Below are positions 17,255 to 24,799 of a stretch of 36,526 nt of DNA, in pieces. The translations under genes and the position numbers were made by a program. The stretch is from Paracoccaceae bacterium (lineage in GTDB: Bacteria; Pseudomonadota; Alphaproteobacteria; Rhodobacterales; Rhodobacteraceae). Numbering within the stretch: the first letter of the stretch is position 1; the number at the start of each line of letters is the position of its first letter. Location: NCBI GenBank assembly GCA_027045905.1, contig JALTZY010000306.1, positions 1 through 36,526 on the forward strand. The letters run 5' to 3'. A model generated the notes under the pieces. That model saw only the letters and a program-made list of their open reading frames with translations. It was not told the origin of the DNA and did no database searches.

Positions 17255-17851
17255 ATGCATGAAGTGATCGGCGCGCGGCAGACCCGCGCCTTCCGGGTGC
17301 TGTGGATGCTCGAGGAACTGGGGCTGGAATACATGCACCACGATGCCGCGCCGCGCTCGGATGCGTTGCTCAAGCACAACCCCACCGGCAAGGCCCCGGT
17401 GCTGCTGGTCGATGGCGCGCCGGTGATCGATTCGACCGCGATCATCACCTTCCTCGCCGACCGACACGGGGCCGAAAGCGGCACCATGACCTACCCCGCC
17501 GGTACGCTCGAGCGCGCGCATCAGGATGCCTTTACCCATTTCGTGCTGGACGAGATGGATGCCGTGCTCTGGACCGCCGCGCGCCACTCCTTCGTACTGC
17601 CGGAGGAAAAGCGGGTGCCGGCGGTGAAGGATTCGCTGAAATGGGAGTTCGAGCGCTCGCAGTCCGTGCTGCTCGAGCGGATGGGCGAGGGGCCATACCT
17701 GATGGGCGAGCGCATGACCGTGCCCGACATCATCGCCGCCCATTGCGTACCCTGGGCGATGCTGTCGAAATTCCCCCTGCTCGATGATTTCAAGGCCTAC
17801 GGCAAGCGCCTTTCGCAGCGCCCGGCCTATCAGCGCGCCGCCGGGAAATAG
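17255..17851 (+). CDS. Glutathione S-transferase family protein
   Basis: A 198-residue GST. The N-terminal thioredoxin-like domain is RQTRAFRVLWMLEELGLEY, with the cis-proline and glutathione-contact region KAPVLLVDGAPVIDSTAIITFLADRHG; the C-terminal all-helical domain includes MGEGPYLMGERMTVPDIIAAHCVPW. GSTs conjugate glutathione to electrophiles or act as glutathione-dependent isomerases and peroxidases; the substrate is unknown. It begins immediately after holA with GGGAGGAAGG upstream, so it is probably the last gene of the leuS transcript. It converges, with one base between, on the membrane-protein gene of the aromatic module: this is the left border of that module. Confidence 0.85.
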   Translation: MHEVIGARQTRAFRVLWMLEELGLEYMHHDAAPRSDALLKHNPTGKAPVLLVDGAPVIDSTAIITFLADRHGAESGTMTYPAGTLERAHQDAFTHFVLDEMDAVLWTAARHSFVLPEEKRVPAVKDSLKWEFERSQSVLLERMGEGPYLMGERMTVPDIIAAHCVPWAMLSKFPLLDDFKAYGKRLSQRPAYQRAAGK

Positions 17852-17852
17852 G

Positions 17853-19148
17853 CTACCCCCGGCGTTCGACCCTCTTGCCGCGCCTGATGTCGCGGCTGGC
17901 CTTCTGCGCCTTGCGCAGCTTCAGCGCCACGTTCACCGCAAAGGCGGCAAAGGCCAGCGCGCCGACGAGCCCGCTTGTCGCGCCGAGGCGAATCACCAGC
18001 GTATCGCTCAGCACGATCCCCGCCGCGATCAGGACAATGGCGGCGAAATGGGTAAAGGCGTGGATCCTGAGCGGGGTTTCGGCGGTGAGTTCCGAGATCA
18101 GGAGCGGCAGGCCGGAAGCGCCCGAAGCGTGCATCGAGGCGAGGAATGGCATGATCCGCTGCAATACAGCCATGAGGAAGGTCAGGAGCCAGCCCGCGAC
18201 GAGCAGGAAGCCGATCAGCGTGGGGGCGTTCGGGATCGGAGCCGTGGCCCAGAATACTGCGGTTACGGCCAGGGCAATCAACAAAATGTAGCGCCCTCCG
18301 CGCAGCAGGGCAAAGGAAAGCCCCAGCCGGCGGCGCATTGAATTCCGCTCGGCATGGCGCATCAGCCACAGATGCGCCGCCGCCGCGCCTCCGGCCCCGG
18401 CGAGCGCCACCCACCAGAGCCCCGCACTCGCCGCCGCCAGCCCCGCGAGCCCCATCGCCAGCCCCGCCCAGCCCGGCCGCGCGGGCAGGCTGCGCGAGAG
18501 CACGAACATCGGCACCAGCACCATGGAAAACCCCGCCACCAGCAGCCCCATGAAGCCGAACACCGCCCAGACCATGTGCAGCCGCGCGAGCCCTTCACGA
18601 TCGGCAAGGAAGCCGCCGGCGAAGTCCCAGACCAGCGTCAGACCCAGCCCCGCCAGCACCAGTACCGCGCCCAGTGCCGCCCAGCCATGCGCCGCGATCA
18701 CCGCCACCGAGCCCGCCCGCGCCAGGTTGACCGCCGTCAGCCCGGCAAAGAGCAAAAGCCCCGCGCCGGTCATGGCCGCCCCGATCTGCATATGCGCGAC
18801 CAGCCCCGCCTCCATCCCCCAGGTCAGCAGCAGCACCCCCGGCGCCGCCAGCCAGAAGGAGCCGCGCGCGGGCCATGTGCTGGCCAGCGCCGCGCGGGTC
18901 ACGACGGGCAACAGCTGGTAGCTCGCCCCCATGGCGGTCATGGCAAAGACCCCGAGCGTGGCCAGGTGCAGGGCTGCGAGCACCGGGCCGGGGCCGCCGG
19001 CCCAGCCGGGAAGCTCCCCCGCGCCCAGCAGAAGCTCGGCCCAGGCGGCGACGTGAAACAGCGCCGCGGCGAGGAAAAAGCGGAAAGGGATCGAGGCGGG
19101 CAGGAGCCGGTCCTTTGCGCCGCCGAGAAAGGACGTGGCCATGCTCAT
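17853..19148 (-). CDS. Polytopic membrane protein, His-rich, resembling heme–copper/NnrS-type proteins
   Basis: A 431-residue protein with about twelve hydrophobic segments and an Arg/Lys-rich C-terminal tail. Several His fall in or near membrane segments: H32 (FHVAAWAEL), H61 (LHLATLGVFAMTAMGASYQLLP), H191 (LHMVWAVFGFMGLLVAGFSM), H340, H363 and H367. This recalls subunit I-like heme–copper proteins and NnrS, which handle O2 or NO, but I cannot assign it to a named family; the typical NnrS motif is not visible. It is the last gene of the hcrC-hcrA-hcrB–DUF2249 operon, starting inside the DUF2249 stop (ATGA, 19145–19148). An electron-transfer, O2/NO-handling or quinone-linked role next to oxygen-sensitive enzymes is an inference. 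A second Met two residues in is an alternative start. Confidence 0.6.
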   Translation of the reverse strand: MSMATSFLGGAKDRLLPASIPFRFFLAAALFHVAAWAELLLGAGELPGWAGGPGPVLAALHLATLGVFAMTAMGASYQLLPVVTRAALASTWPARGSFWLAAPGVLLLTWGMEAGLVAHMQIGAAMTGAGLLLFAGLTAVNLARAGSVAVIAAHGWAALGAVLVLAGLGLTLVWDFAGGFLADREGLARLHMVWAVFGFMGLLVAGFSMVLVPMFVLSRSLPARPGWAGLAMGLAGLAAASAGLWWVALAGAGGAAAAHLWLMRHAERNSMRRRLGLSFALLRGGRYILLIALAVTAVFWATAPIPNAPTLIGFLLVAGWLLTFLMAVLQRIMPFLASMHASGASGLPLLISELTAETPLRIHAFTHFAAIVLIAAGIVLSDTLVIRLGATSGLVGALAFAAFAVNVALKLRKAQKASRDIRRGKRVERRG

Positions 19149-19393
19149 CGCGCGGGCCTCAGGATCAGGCGGGTGTCGCCGGGGGCTTCGGCGACCAGTT
19201 CCCCATGCCAGCCGCGCTCGGCAAGCTCCGGGTAGAGATGCACCGGATCGCGGTCCATATGGGCGATGATCGGCCCCGGTGTATTCTCCACATGCCAGAG
19301 AATCGCCACCATCGGCTCGGGCGGGGGCAGGCCGCGGGTGTCCACATGCCAGACGCTTCCTTCGCGCCAGAACTTGCCGGGCAGGTCGCTCAT
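19145..19393 (-). CDS. DUF2249-family small protein
   Basis: An 82-residue cytosolic protein with the DUF2249 pattern: WHVDTRGLPPPEPMVAILWHVEN (from residue 15) and PIIAHMDRDPVHLYPELAERGW. The family is often found beside hemerythrin-like and denitrification or NO-response genes; its biochemical function is not known to me, although the fold is thought to be TusA-like. It overlaps hcrB upstream and the membrane-protein gene downstream by ATGA on both sides, so it must be made together with the 4-hydroxybenzoyl-CoA reductase. A hemerythrin-like gene lies a few kilobases away in the same module. Confidence 0.75.
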   Translation of the reverse strand: MSDLPGKFWREGSVWHVDTRGLPPPEPMVAILWHVENTPGPIIAHMDRDPVHLYPELAERGWHGELVAEAPGDTRLILRPAR

Positions 19394-20328
19394 GCCAGCG
19401 CCCGCGCCTTGCGCGCCGCCAGCGCGGCAATGGCGAGGCGGCGGTAATGGGGCTGGATGGTGGTGGTGCGCTGGGGCGAGGCGGCCTTTTGCACCGCCTT
19501 TTCCAGCGCGGTGAAATAGGCGTCATCCGGCGAAAACGGCACATCGAACTCCACCATTTTCGGGCAGGAATTGGTGCCGGTTAGCGCAATGTCATAGCCA
19601 CGCTCGGTACGCGCCAGCGCCACCCCGGCCAGCGGAAAGTCGATCGACTTGCGAACACGCAGCTTGGCATAGACCGAGGGCCCGGCGGGCGCAGGCAGGT
19701 GAATGGCCACAAGCAATTCGCCCGGCGCGAGCGTGAGGAAGGCAGCGCCGTCCTCGACGTAAAACGCCGCCAGCGGTACATGGCGCCTGCCCTCCGGCCC
19801 GGCGATCTCGAGCGTCGCCCCATGGACCATGAGCGCGGGCGCAAGATCCCCGGAAAAGGCCGCGCGGCAGCGATTGCCCCGTGGCGCCACATGGCAGACA
19901 GTTCCTTGATATTTCAGGCAGAAATCATTGCTCTGCCGCCACCAATGGCTCTGGTTGTAGTAAAGGCAGCGGGTGTCGAGGCAGAGATTGCCGCCAATCG
20001 TCGCCACCGCCCGATGCCCCGGCGCGGCGACGGAGGCGGCGGCCTCGGTGACGCTGGCATAGGCGCGTGCGAGCGGATCGTGCGCAAGGCTTGCCAGCGT
20101 CACCGCCGCGCCGATGCGCAGGCCCGCGCCCTCGGCCGCGATCCCCTGCATCTCGCTGATCGCGCCGATATCCACCAGCACATCCGGCACCGCCAGCCCC
20201 CGGCGCAGCTGCACCAGCTTGTCGGTCCCGCCGGCAAGGACCTGCGCGCGCTCCCGGGCCAGCGCGGCCACGGCCTCGGCCACGGTCGCGGGCCGGATCA
20301 GGGTGAAATCGGGTAGAAGCTCGCTCAT
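19390..20328 (-). CDS. hcrB: 4-hydroxybenzoyl-CoA reductase, beta (FAD / [4Fe-4S]) subunit
   Basis: A 312-residue FAD-binding subunit of the xanthine-oxidase family. FAD-binding segments are [14 protein letters not shown] (from residue 31) and TIGGNLC (110–116). The diagnostic feature is an insertion with four extra cysteines, C121, C137, C145 and C154, in the region [18 protein letters not shown]. In the Thauera aromatica enzyme this binds an additional [4Fe-4S] cluster found in 4-hydroxybenzoyl-CoA reductase but not in other family members. The enzyme removes the 4-hydroxyl group from 4-hydroxybenzoyl-CoA to give benzoyl-CoA, using reduced ferredoxin. It lies between hcrA and the DUF2249 gene with ATGA overlaps on both sides. 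The ATG at 20328 is used; an upstream one at 20364 lies within hcrA. Confidence 0.93.
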   Translation of the reverse strand: MSELLPDFTLIRPATVAEAVAALARERAQVLAGGTDKLVQLRRGLAVPDVLVDIGAISEMQGIAAEGAGLRIGAAVTLASLAHDPLARAYASVTEAAASVAAPGHRAVATIGGNLCLDTRCLYYNQSHWWRQSNDFCLKYQGTVCHVAPRGNRCRAAFSGDLAPALMVHGATLEIAGPEGRRHVPLAAFYVEDGAAFLTLAPGELLVAIHLPAPAGPSVYAKLRVRKSIDFPLAGVALARTERGYDIALTGTNSCPKMVEFDVPFSPDDAYFTALEKAVQKAASPQRTTTIQPHYRRLAIAALAARKARALA

Positions 20329-22637
20329 GACGCACCTCCCGCGCGCTTCTGCGCGCGCCGCCACTTGATCAGCGCCTCCAGCAGGCGGTCGGGCGTGACC
20401 GGGAGGAAATTCACGTCAAGCCCCAGCGCGTCGGCCACCGCATTGACCAGCGCCGGCGGGAAGCCCGACAGCGCGCCCTCGCCCGCCTCCTTGGCGCCGA
20501 AGGGGCCGAGCGGGTCGATGCTCTCGACGATATGCACCTCCACCGGCGGGCTCTCGGCGATGGTGGGAAAGCGGTAGTCGAGCATGTTGGCATGGGCATG
20601 CAGGCCGTCGCGCCAGGCGGTCTCCTCGCTCATCGCCTGGGCCATGCCCATCCAGACCGAGCCTTCTATCTGGCCCTCGACGGCGAGCGGATTGATCGCA
20701 TAGCCCACGTCCAGCGCGCTCCAGACCTGCTCCACGGTGATCTGGCCGGTGGCCTCGTCCACGCTCACCTCGACCACCTGCGCGCCATAGGAAAAGCCCA
20801 TGGTCGAGCCCACCGCGCCGCCGCGATGCTTGCCGCCCTGGGCCTTTTCGGGGGTGCGGAAGGTGCCCTTTTCGGTGAGCGTGCCCTCCCTGGCCAGCGC
20901 CGCATAGACCACCTCCTGCCAGGGCAGTTCGGACTGCGCCGCGCCGGGGATGAAGAAGCTCTCGCCCTCGCAGACCACATCGACCGGGTCCGCCTCGAGC
21001 TTCTCGGCGGCGGCGAGGATCAGCTTTTCGCGCAGGGCGCGCGCCGCCTCGATCGCCGCATTGCCGACCATGAAGGTGACGCGCGAGGAATAGGAGCCGT
21101 TATCCTTGGGCGTGACCTCGCTGTCATTGGCCACCACGCGCACGCGGGCCATGTCGATGCCCAGCACCTCGGCGGCGGCCAGCGCAACGATGGTCGAAGA
21201 GCCCTGGCCGATATCGGAAGCGCCGGTGAGCACCGTCACCGCCCCATCGAACTCCAGCCGCATCTGCACCACCGCATGCGGCTCGCCGGTCCAGTGCACC
21301 GGCTTGGCGGCGCCCGAGACATAGTGACTGCAGGCCATGCCGAGCCCCCTGCCGCGGGGCAGCTTGCCGCGCCGCTCAGTCCAGCCGGAAGCGGTCTCGA
21401 CCCGATCCAGCGCCTCGGGCAGGCCGTAGGAATTGACCATCAGCCCGTTGGCGGTGAAGGTCGGCGCTTCGAGCAGATTGGCCCGGCGCAGATCGAAAGG
21501 ATCGAGGCCGAGCTCGCGGGCCATGCGGTCGAGCAGGCATTCGAAGGCGTGGCGCATGTCCACCGTGCCATGGCCGCGCATGGCCCCGCAGGGGGGTGTG
21601 TTGGTATAGACGCGGTAGCCGTCATATTTCACGTTTTCAATGGCATAGAGGCCGTGGATCAGCGCGCCGGCATAGAGGATCGTGACCAGCCCGTAGCCCG
21701 CATAGGCGCCCCCGGCCATCACCGCTTCGGCCTCGACGGCGGTGAGGGTGCCGTCGCGCTTCATGCCGATTTTGAGCCGCACATCGGTCTGCGGGCGACC
21801 GCGATGGGTGAGGAAGGTCTCTTCGCGGCTGAGCCGCAGCAGCACCTTGCCCCCGGCCTTGCGCGCCAGCAGGGCGGCGATGATCTCGAAGTTCAGCGTC
21901 TCGGTGCGGTGGCCGAACCCGCCGCCGACAAAGGGCTTGACCACGCGGATGCGGGAAGTGTCCATCTTCAGGCAGCGGGCCACGGCGAGGTGAACGTAAA
22001 AGGGAACCTGGGTGCAGCTGTGCAGCGTCAGGCGGGCGCGCTCGGGGTCGTATTCGGCCAGCGTGGCATTGGGCTCCATCATCGCGTGGTGGACCTCGGC
22101 GCAGGAGAAGGTCTCGTCGCGGATCAGGTCGGCCTCGGCAAAGCCCGCCTCGACGGAGCCGAATTCATGATGCACCTCGCGCTCGATATTGCCGGGCTTG
22201 TCGTCATGCAGAAGCGCGGCGTCGGGCGCGCGGGCCTCGGCGGCGGTGGCATGGGCCGGGAGCGGGTCGATCTCGAGCGCGATCAGCGCGAGGGCGGCCT
22301 CGGCGGTGCCGGCGTCCACGGCGGCCACGGCGGCGACGGGCTCGCCACGGTAGCGGACCTTGTCGCGGGCGAGGGGAAATTCGTTCTGCGCAATGGGGAT
22401 CACGCCATAGGGCACGTCGCAATCGGCGCCGGTGACCACGGCGAGGACGCCCGGCAGGGCTTCGGCGCGGGAAGTATCGAGCCGGACGATGCGCCCATGC
22501 GCCACGGGGCTGCGCAGGATGCGGGCGGTCAGCGTGTCGCGGTCGGCGAGGTCGGCGGTGTAGCGGGCGCGGCCGGTGACCTTTTCGATCCCGTCAACCA
22601 GCGGGGCGGGGCGGCCGATGGTGGAATGGTCCTTCAT
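20325..22637 (-). CDS. hcrA: 4-hydroxybenzoyl-CoA reductase, alpha (molybdenum) subunit
   Basis: A 770-residue molybdopterin subunit, matching the ~769 residues of Thauera HcrA. The chain starts [24 protein letters not shown], typical of the family; the Mo-cofactor regions are FVGGGFGHR (236–244), the [13 protein letters not shown] segment, [15 protein letters not shown] and the C-terminal [12 protein letters not shown] (around 714–725) that holds the catalytic Glu. With the FAD/[4Fe-4S] and [2Fe-2S] subunits encoded on either side it forms the reductase that produces benzoyl-CoA from 4-hydroxybenzoyl-CoA. The HcrB insertion and the benzoyl-CoA reductase genes nearby make 4-hydroxybenzoyl-CoA a much better substrate than xanthine, aldehyde or CO. 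It overlaps hcrC and hcrB by ATGA. Confidence 0.93.
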   Translation of the reverse strand: MKDHSTIGRPAPLVDGIEKVTGRARYTADLADRDTLTARILRSPVAHGRIVRLDTSRAEALPGVLAVVTGADCDVPYGVIPIAQNEFPLARDKVRYRGEPVAAVAAVDAGTAEAALALIALEIDPLPAHATAAEARAPDAALLHDDKPGNIEREVHHEFGSVEAGFAEADLIRDETFSCAEVHHAMMEPNATLAEYDPERARLTLHSCTQVPFYVHLAVARCLKMDTSRIRVVKPFVGGGFGHRTETLNFEIIAALLARKAGGKVLLRLSREETFLTHRGRPQTDVRLKIGMKRDGTLTAVEAEAVMAGGAYAGYGLVTILYAGALIHGLYAIENVKYDGYRVYTNTPPCGAMRGHGTVDMRHAFECLLDRMARELGLDPFDLRRANLLEAPTFTANGLMVNSYGLPEALDRVETASGWTERRGKLPRGRGLGMACSHYVSGAAKPVHWTGEPHAVVQMRLEFDGAVTVLTGASDIGQGSSTIVALAAAEVLGIDMARVRVVANDSEVTPKDNGSYSSRVTFMVGNAAIEAARALREKLILAAAEKLEADPVDVVCEGESFFIPGAAQSELPWQEVVYAALAREGTLTEKGTFRTPEKAQGGKHRGGAVGSTMGFSYGAQVVEVSVDEATGQITVEQVWSALDVGYAINPLAVEGQIEGSVWMGMAQAMSEETAWRDGLHAHANMLDYRFPTIAESPPVEVHIVESIDPLGPFGAKEAGEGALSGFPPALVNAVADALGLDVNFLPVTPDRLLEALIKWRRAQKRAGGAS

Positions 22638-23101
22638 GCCATCGCCTCCGCTGCGGCCCGGACGGAGCGGATGATCTTCACATAGCCGGTGCAGCGGCAG
22701 AGATTGCCGCCCAGGGCTTCGCGTATCTCTGCTTCGCTCGGGTCGGGATTGGCGCGCAGAAGGGCCTCGGCGGCCATGATCATCCCCGGCGTGCAGTAGC
22801 CGCACTGGGTACCGAGATGCTCGTGAAAGGCGCGCTGGAGGGCCGAGAGCCTGCCGCCGGGCGCCTGGCCCTCGATGGTCTCGACCGCGCGCCCGTCCGC
22901 CGCTGCGGCAAGAGTGATGCAGGAGAGCCGGGCCACCCCGTCGATCAGCACCGTGCAGGCGCCGCATTCGCCACCGTCGCAGCCCATCTTGGTGCCGGTC
23001 AGGGCGAGCCGCTCGCGCAAGTAATCGACCAGCAGAAGGTTGTCGGGCACGAGGTCCTCGACCTCGCGGCCATTGACCTCAAGCTTGATGATCCGGCTCA
23101 T
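22634..23101 (-). CDS. hcrC: 4-hydroxybenzoyl-CoA reductase, gamma ([2Fe-2S]) subunit
   Basis: A 155-residue iron–sulfur subunit with two [2Fe-2S] clusters. The plant-type cluster is bound by C41, C46, C49 and C61 ([21 protein letters not shown] region), the second by C100, C103, C135 and C137 (QCGYCTPG and LCRCTGY). The N terminus [21 protein letters not shown] is normal for the family. It is the first gene of the five-gene operon hcrC–hcrA–hcrB–DUF2249–membrane protein; its stop overlaps the hcrA start. The start at 23101 follows GGGAG. Upstream there is a TATAAT-like element inside the shared motif at 23154–23165. Confidence 0.93.
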   Translation of the reverse strand: MSRIIKLEVNGREVEDLVPDNLLLVDYLRERLALTGTKMGCDGGECGACTVLIDGVARLSCITLAAAADGRAVETIEGQAPGGRLSALQRAFHEHLGTQCGYCTPGMIMAAEALLRANPDPSEAEIREALGGNLCRCTGYVKIIRSVRAAAEAMA

Positions 23102-23153
23102 CGGCGCTACTCCCTGTTCTGCGCGGTTTCTTGACGAAGAAAGCAATAAACCG

Positions 23154-23165
23154 GTACCATTATAC
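23154..23165 (-). promoter_or_regulatory. Shared motif GTAWWWTGGTAY, copy A (upstream of hcrC)
   Basis: The minus strand reads GTATAATGGTAC, ending 52 bases before the hcrC start codon. It includes TATAAT, a good –10 hexamer, but no clear –35 lies 16–18 bases upstream. The same pattern occurs upstream of the hemerythrin gene and korAB in the same orientation relative to the gene. It may be a promoter element or an operator of a common regulator. Confidence 0.5.
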
Positions 23166-23194
23166 TGGAAAATGGGAAAGGGTATAGACTCTTC

Positions 23195-23674
23195 ATGGGC
23201 CAGCCACCGCAAGATACCCGGGACGACACACCGGAAATCCGCCGGGCCACGGAGGATGACCTCGCCGCCGTGGTACGGCTCGATGCGCGGGTGACCGGCC
23301 AGGCCAAGCCTGACTACTGGGCCGACATCTTCGAGCGCTTCGGCACACGACGCCAGGACAAGCGGTTCTTTCTGCTGGCCGATAGCGGCGGGAAGCTGGC
23401 AGGGCTCATCGCCGGCGAGGTGCGCGGCTGGGAATTCGGCTCGGAGCCCTGCGGCTGGGTCTTTGCCGTCTCGGTGGACCCGGAGCGGCGCGAGCAGCAT
23501 ATCGGCGAGGCCCTGTTTCGCGAGATCTGCGCCCGATTCCGCGCTGCCGGGGTCAGCAAGGTGCGCAACATGGTGCGCCGCGACGACCGGCTGCTGATGT
23601 CTTTCTTCCGCTCCGAAGGCATGGTCGCCGGCCCCTATATCCAGCTGGAGCTCGACCTGGACGACGCCCCGTAA
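23195..23674 (+). CDS. GNAT-family N-acetyltransferase (single domain)
   Basis: A 159-residue GNAT protein, predicted to move an acetyl group from acetyl-CoA to an amine. EIRRATEDDLAAVVRLDARVTG is the usual N-terminal beta-alpha start; the acetyl-CoA-binding motif A lies around VDPERREQHIGEALF, a loose version of R/Q-x-x-G-x-G/A. The segment LDARVTGQAKPDYW and the following EFG...VDP pattern recur in both halves of the tandem-GNAT protein at 24800, so all three domains are related. It is divergent from the hcr operon and precedes the Rrf2 gene by 20 bases. No good ribosome-binding site is visible at this ATG. Substrate unknown; acetylation of pathway CoA ligases, known for other GNATs in Rhodopseudomonas, is only a possibility. 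Confidence 0.8.
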   Translation: MGQPPQDTRDDTPEIRRATEDDLAAVVRLDARVTGQAKPDYWADIFERFGTRRQDKRFFLLADSGGKLAGLIAGEVRGWEFGSEPCGWVFAVSVDPERREQHIGEALFREICARFRAAGVSKVRNMVRRDDRLLMSFFRSEGMVAGPYIQLELDLDDAP

Positions 23675-23694
23675 CCGCCTGCAAGGAGCACGCT

Positions 23695-24132
23695 TTGCAA
23701 AAATCGAGCCGCCTCGCCATCCTCGCCCTGATCGAGCTGGCCGCCAACCCGGACCGGTCGATCTCGACCGCCGAAATCGGCGAGAAATACCGCGTCTCGG
23801 CGCATCACCTCGCGAAGGTTCTGCTGACATTGGGGCGTGCGGGCCTGGTGCAGTCGATCCGGGGCGTGGGCGGGGGCTATTCCTTTACCGGCAATGCGCG
23901 GCGGGTGACGCTCCATGACATCATCAGCCTGTTCGAGGAGACCGAGGTGAAATGCCGCCTCGCCGATCCGTCAGAGGCCAACCCCGAGGAATGGGCGCTC
24001 TTTGACGTGGCCAAGGAAATCAACGACATCGCCAATGCCACCTATGGCTCGATCACGCTGGCCACCATGCTGATGCAGATCGAGAAGCGCAAGAGGGCGC
24101 AGGAGCGCCGCGCCGAGGTGGCCGCGAAGTAA
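23695..24132 (+). CDS. Rrf2-family transcriptional regulator with a single cysteine
   Basis: A 145-residue Rrf2-type winged-helix regulator: SRLAILALIELAANPDRSIS, the recognition region IGEKYRVSAHHLAKVLLTLGRAGLVQ and the wing RGVGGGYSF are all typical. IscR, NsrR and similar proteins bind an [Fe-S] cluster with three cysteines in the region after the wing; here only C87 (EVKCRLAD) is present, so the cluster is either absent or held differently. It begins with TTG at 23695, chosen because AAGGAG stands 6 bases before and no ATG is available at the right place. It follows the GNAT gene closely and may control the aromatic genes around it, but this is inferred from position only. Confidence 0.82.
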   Translation: MQKSSRLAILALIELAANPDRSISTAEIGEKYRVSAHHLAKVLLTLGRAGLVQSIRGVGGGYSFTGNARRVTLHDIISLFEETEVKCRLADPSEANPEEWALFDVAKEINDIANATYGSITLATMLMQIEKRKRAQERRAEVAAK

Positions 24133-24148
24133 GGCCACGGGTCTTTCG

Positions 24149-24220
24149 CCGGGCATGCGCCCGGGAGCCGGGGCGATTTTTCTCTCGAAAAATCGGAGCC
24201 TCCGGCGGGAGTATTTATGG
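24149..24220. repeat. Intergenic hairpin-rich element
   Basis: Three inverted repeats follow each other: CCGGGC/GCCCGG (24149–24164), CGATTTTT/AAAAATCG (24174–24195) and CTCC/GGAG (24200–24210), the last followed by TATTTAT. It sits between the Rrf2 and hemerythrin genes. The second half, GCCTCCGGCGGGAGTATTT, resembles an intergenic sequence that I recall as frequent in Rhodobacteraceae genomes; it probably ends the GNAT–Rrf2 transcript. Confidence 0.5.
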
Positions 24221-24246
24221 AAAGATGAAAGGGCGGCTTGATTTCG

Positions 24247-24258
24247 GTATTTTGGTAT
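24247..24258 (+). promoter_or_regulatory. Shared motif GTAWWWTGGTAY, copy B (upstream of the hemerythrin gene)
   Basis: The plus strand reads GTATTTTGGTAT, ending 33 bases before the hemerythrin start. A TTGATT at 24238–24243 might be the –35 of a weak promoter. Same pattern and orientation as copies A and C. Confidence 0.45.
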
Positions 24259-24291
24259 TGTAATGCTTGTTTTAAGGAAAGAGGCCGCGAC

Positions 24292-24792
24292 ATGATGTTT
24301 TCACGCCGTACCGCGCAGCTGTTGCACGAGGATCACCGGGCCACGATCGAGGTGATCGAGGGGCTGGACGATCTGCTCGCCCGCGCCCGCAGGAGGGCGC
24401 CGGATGTGGCCGATCCACAGGTGCAGAAGGTGCTGAAGGCCGCTTCCGGCGCCATTCAGGACGAGATCGACGGCCACTTTGCCTTTGAGGAAAACGAGCT
24501 TTTCACCCGGCTCGAGGAGCTGGGCGACGTGGCGATCGGCGAGCATTTGCGCGGCGAGCACGCGGCGCTCCTGCCGCTGGGCCGGCAGGTGGCGGGGATG
24601 GCCCGCGCAGCACTGGGCGAGGGGTTCGGCCCGGAGAGCTGGGGACAGTTTCGCGCTCTGGCCGGGGAGCTGATCGAGCGGATGCTGATGCATATCCAGA
24701 AGGAAGAAATGGCGCTGCTGCCGGCGCTCGACGATCTGCTGGACGATGACGAGGACATGGCGCTTTCCACTCTCTATGCCGGCACCCACTGA
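24292..24792 (+). CDS. Hemerythrin-like domain protein
   Basis: A 166-residue protein with the four-helix hemerythrin HHE pattern that binds a di-iron centre. Candidate ligands in order are H12 or H15 (LLHEDHRATIE), H62 and E66 (GHFAFEENELF), H85 and H90 (EHLRGEHAALLPL), H134 and E138 (MHIQKEEMALLPAL). Such proteins sense, bind or store O2, NO or iron; near oxygen-sensitive benzoyl-CoA reductase an O2- or NO-related role is plausible but not shown. The ATG at 24292 (MMFSRR) has GGAAAGAGG upstream. It is followed after 7 bases by the tandem-GNAT gene and so probably shares its transcript. The upstream region carries copy B of the shared motif. Confidence 0.85.
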   Translation: MMFSRRTAQLLHEDHRATIEVIEGLDDLLARARRRAPDVADPQVQKVLKAASGAIQDEIDGHFAFEENELFTRLEELGDVAIGEHLRGEHAALLPLGRQVAGMARAALGEGFGPESWGQFRALAGELIERMLMHIQKEEMALLPALDDLLDDDEDMALSTLYAGTH

Positions 24793-24799
24793 GGAAATC

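Noticed and set aside
16154-17743. Long minus-strand frame antisense to holA and gst
   Set aside because: Shadow of the coupled genes on the plus strand; no domain pattern in its translation.
17853-19148. Naming the membrane protein NnrS
   Set aside because: Size and His content are similar, but the conserved NnrS segments are not visible; the name would overstate the evidence.
24238-24265. A sigma-54 or FNR site upstream of the hemerythrin gene
   Set aside because: GG and GC are 8 and not 10 bases apart, and TTGAT is not followed by ATCAA at the right distance. The other two copies of the shared motif do not fit sigma-54 either.
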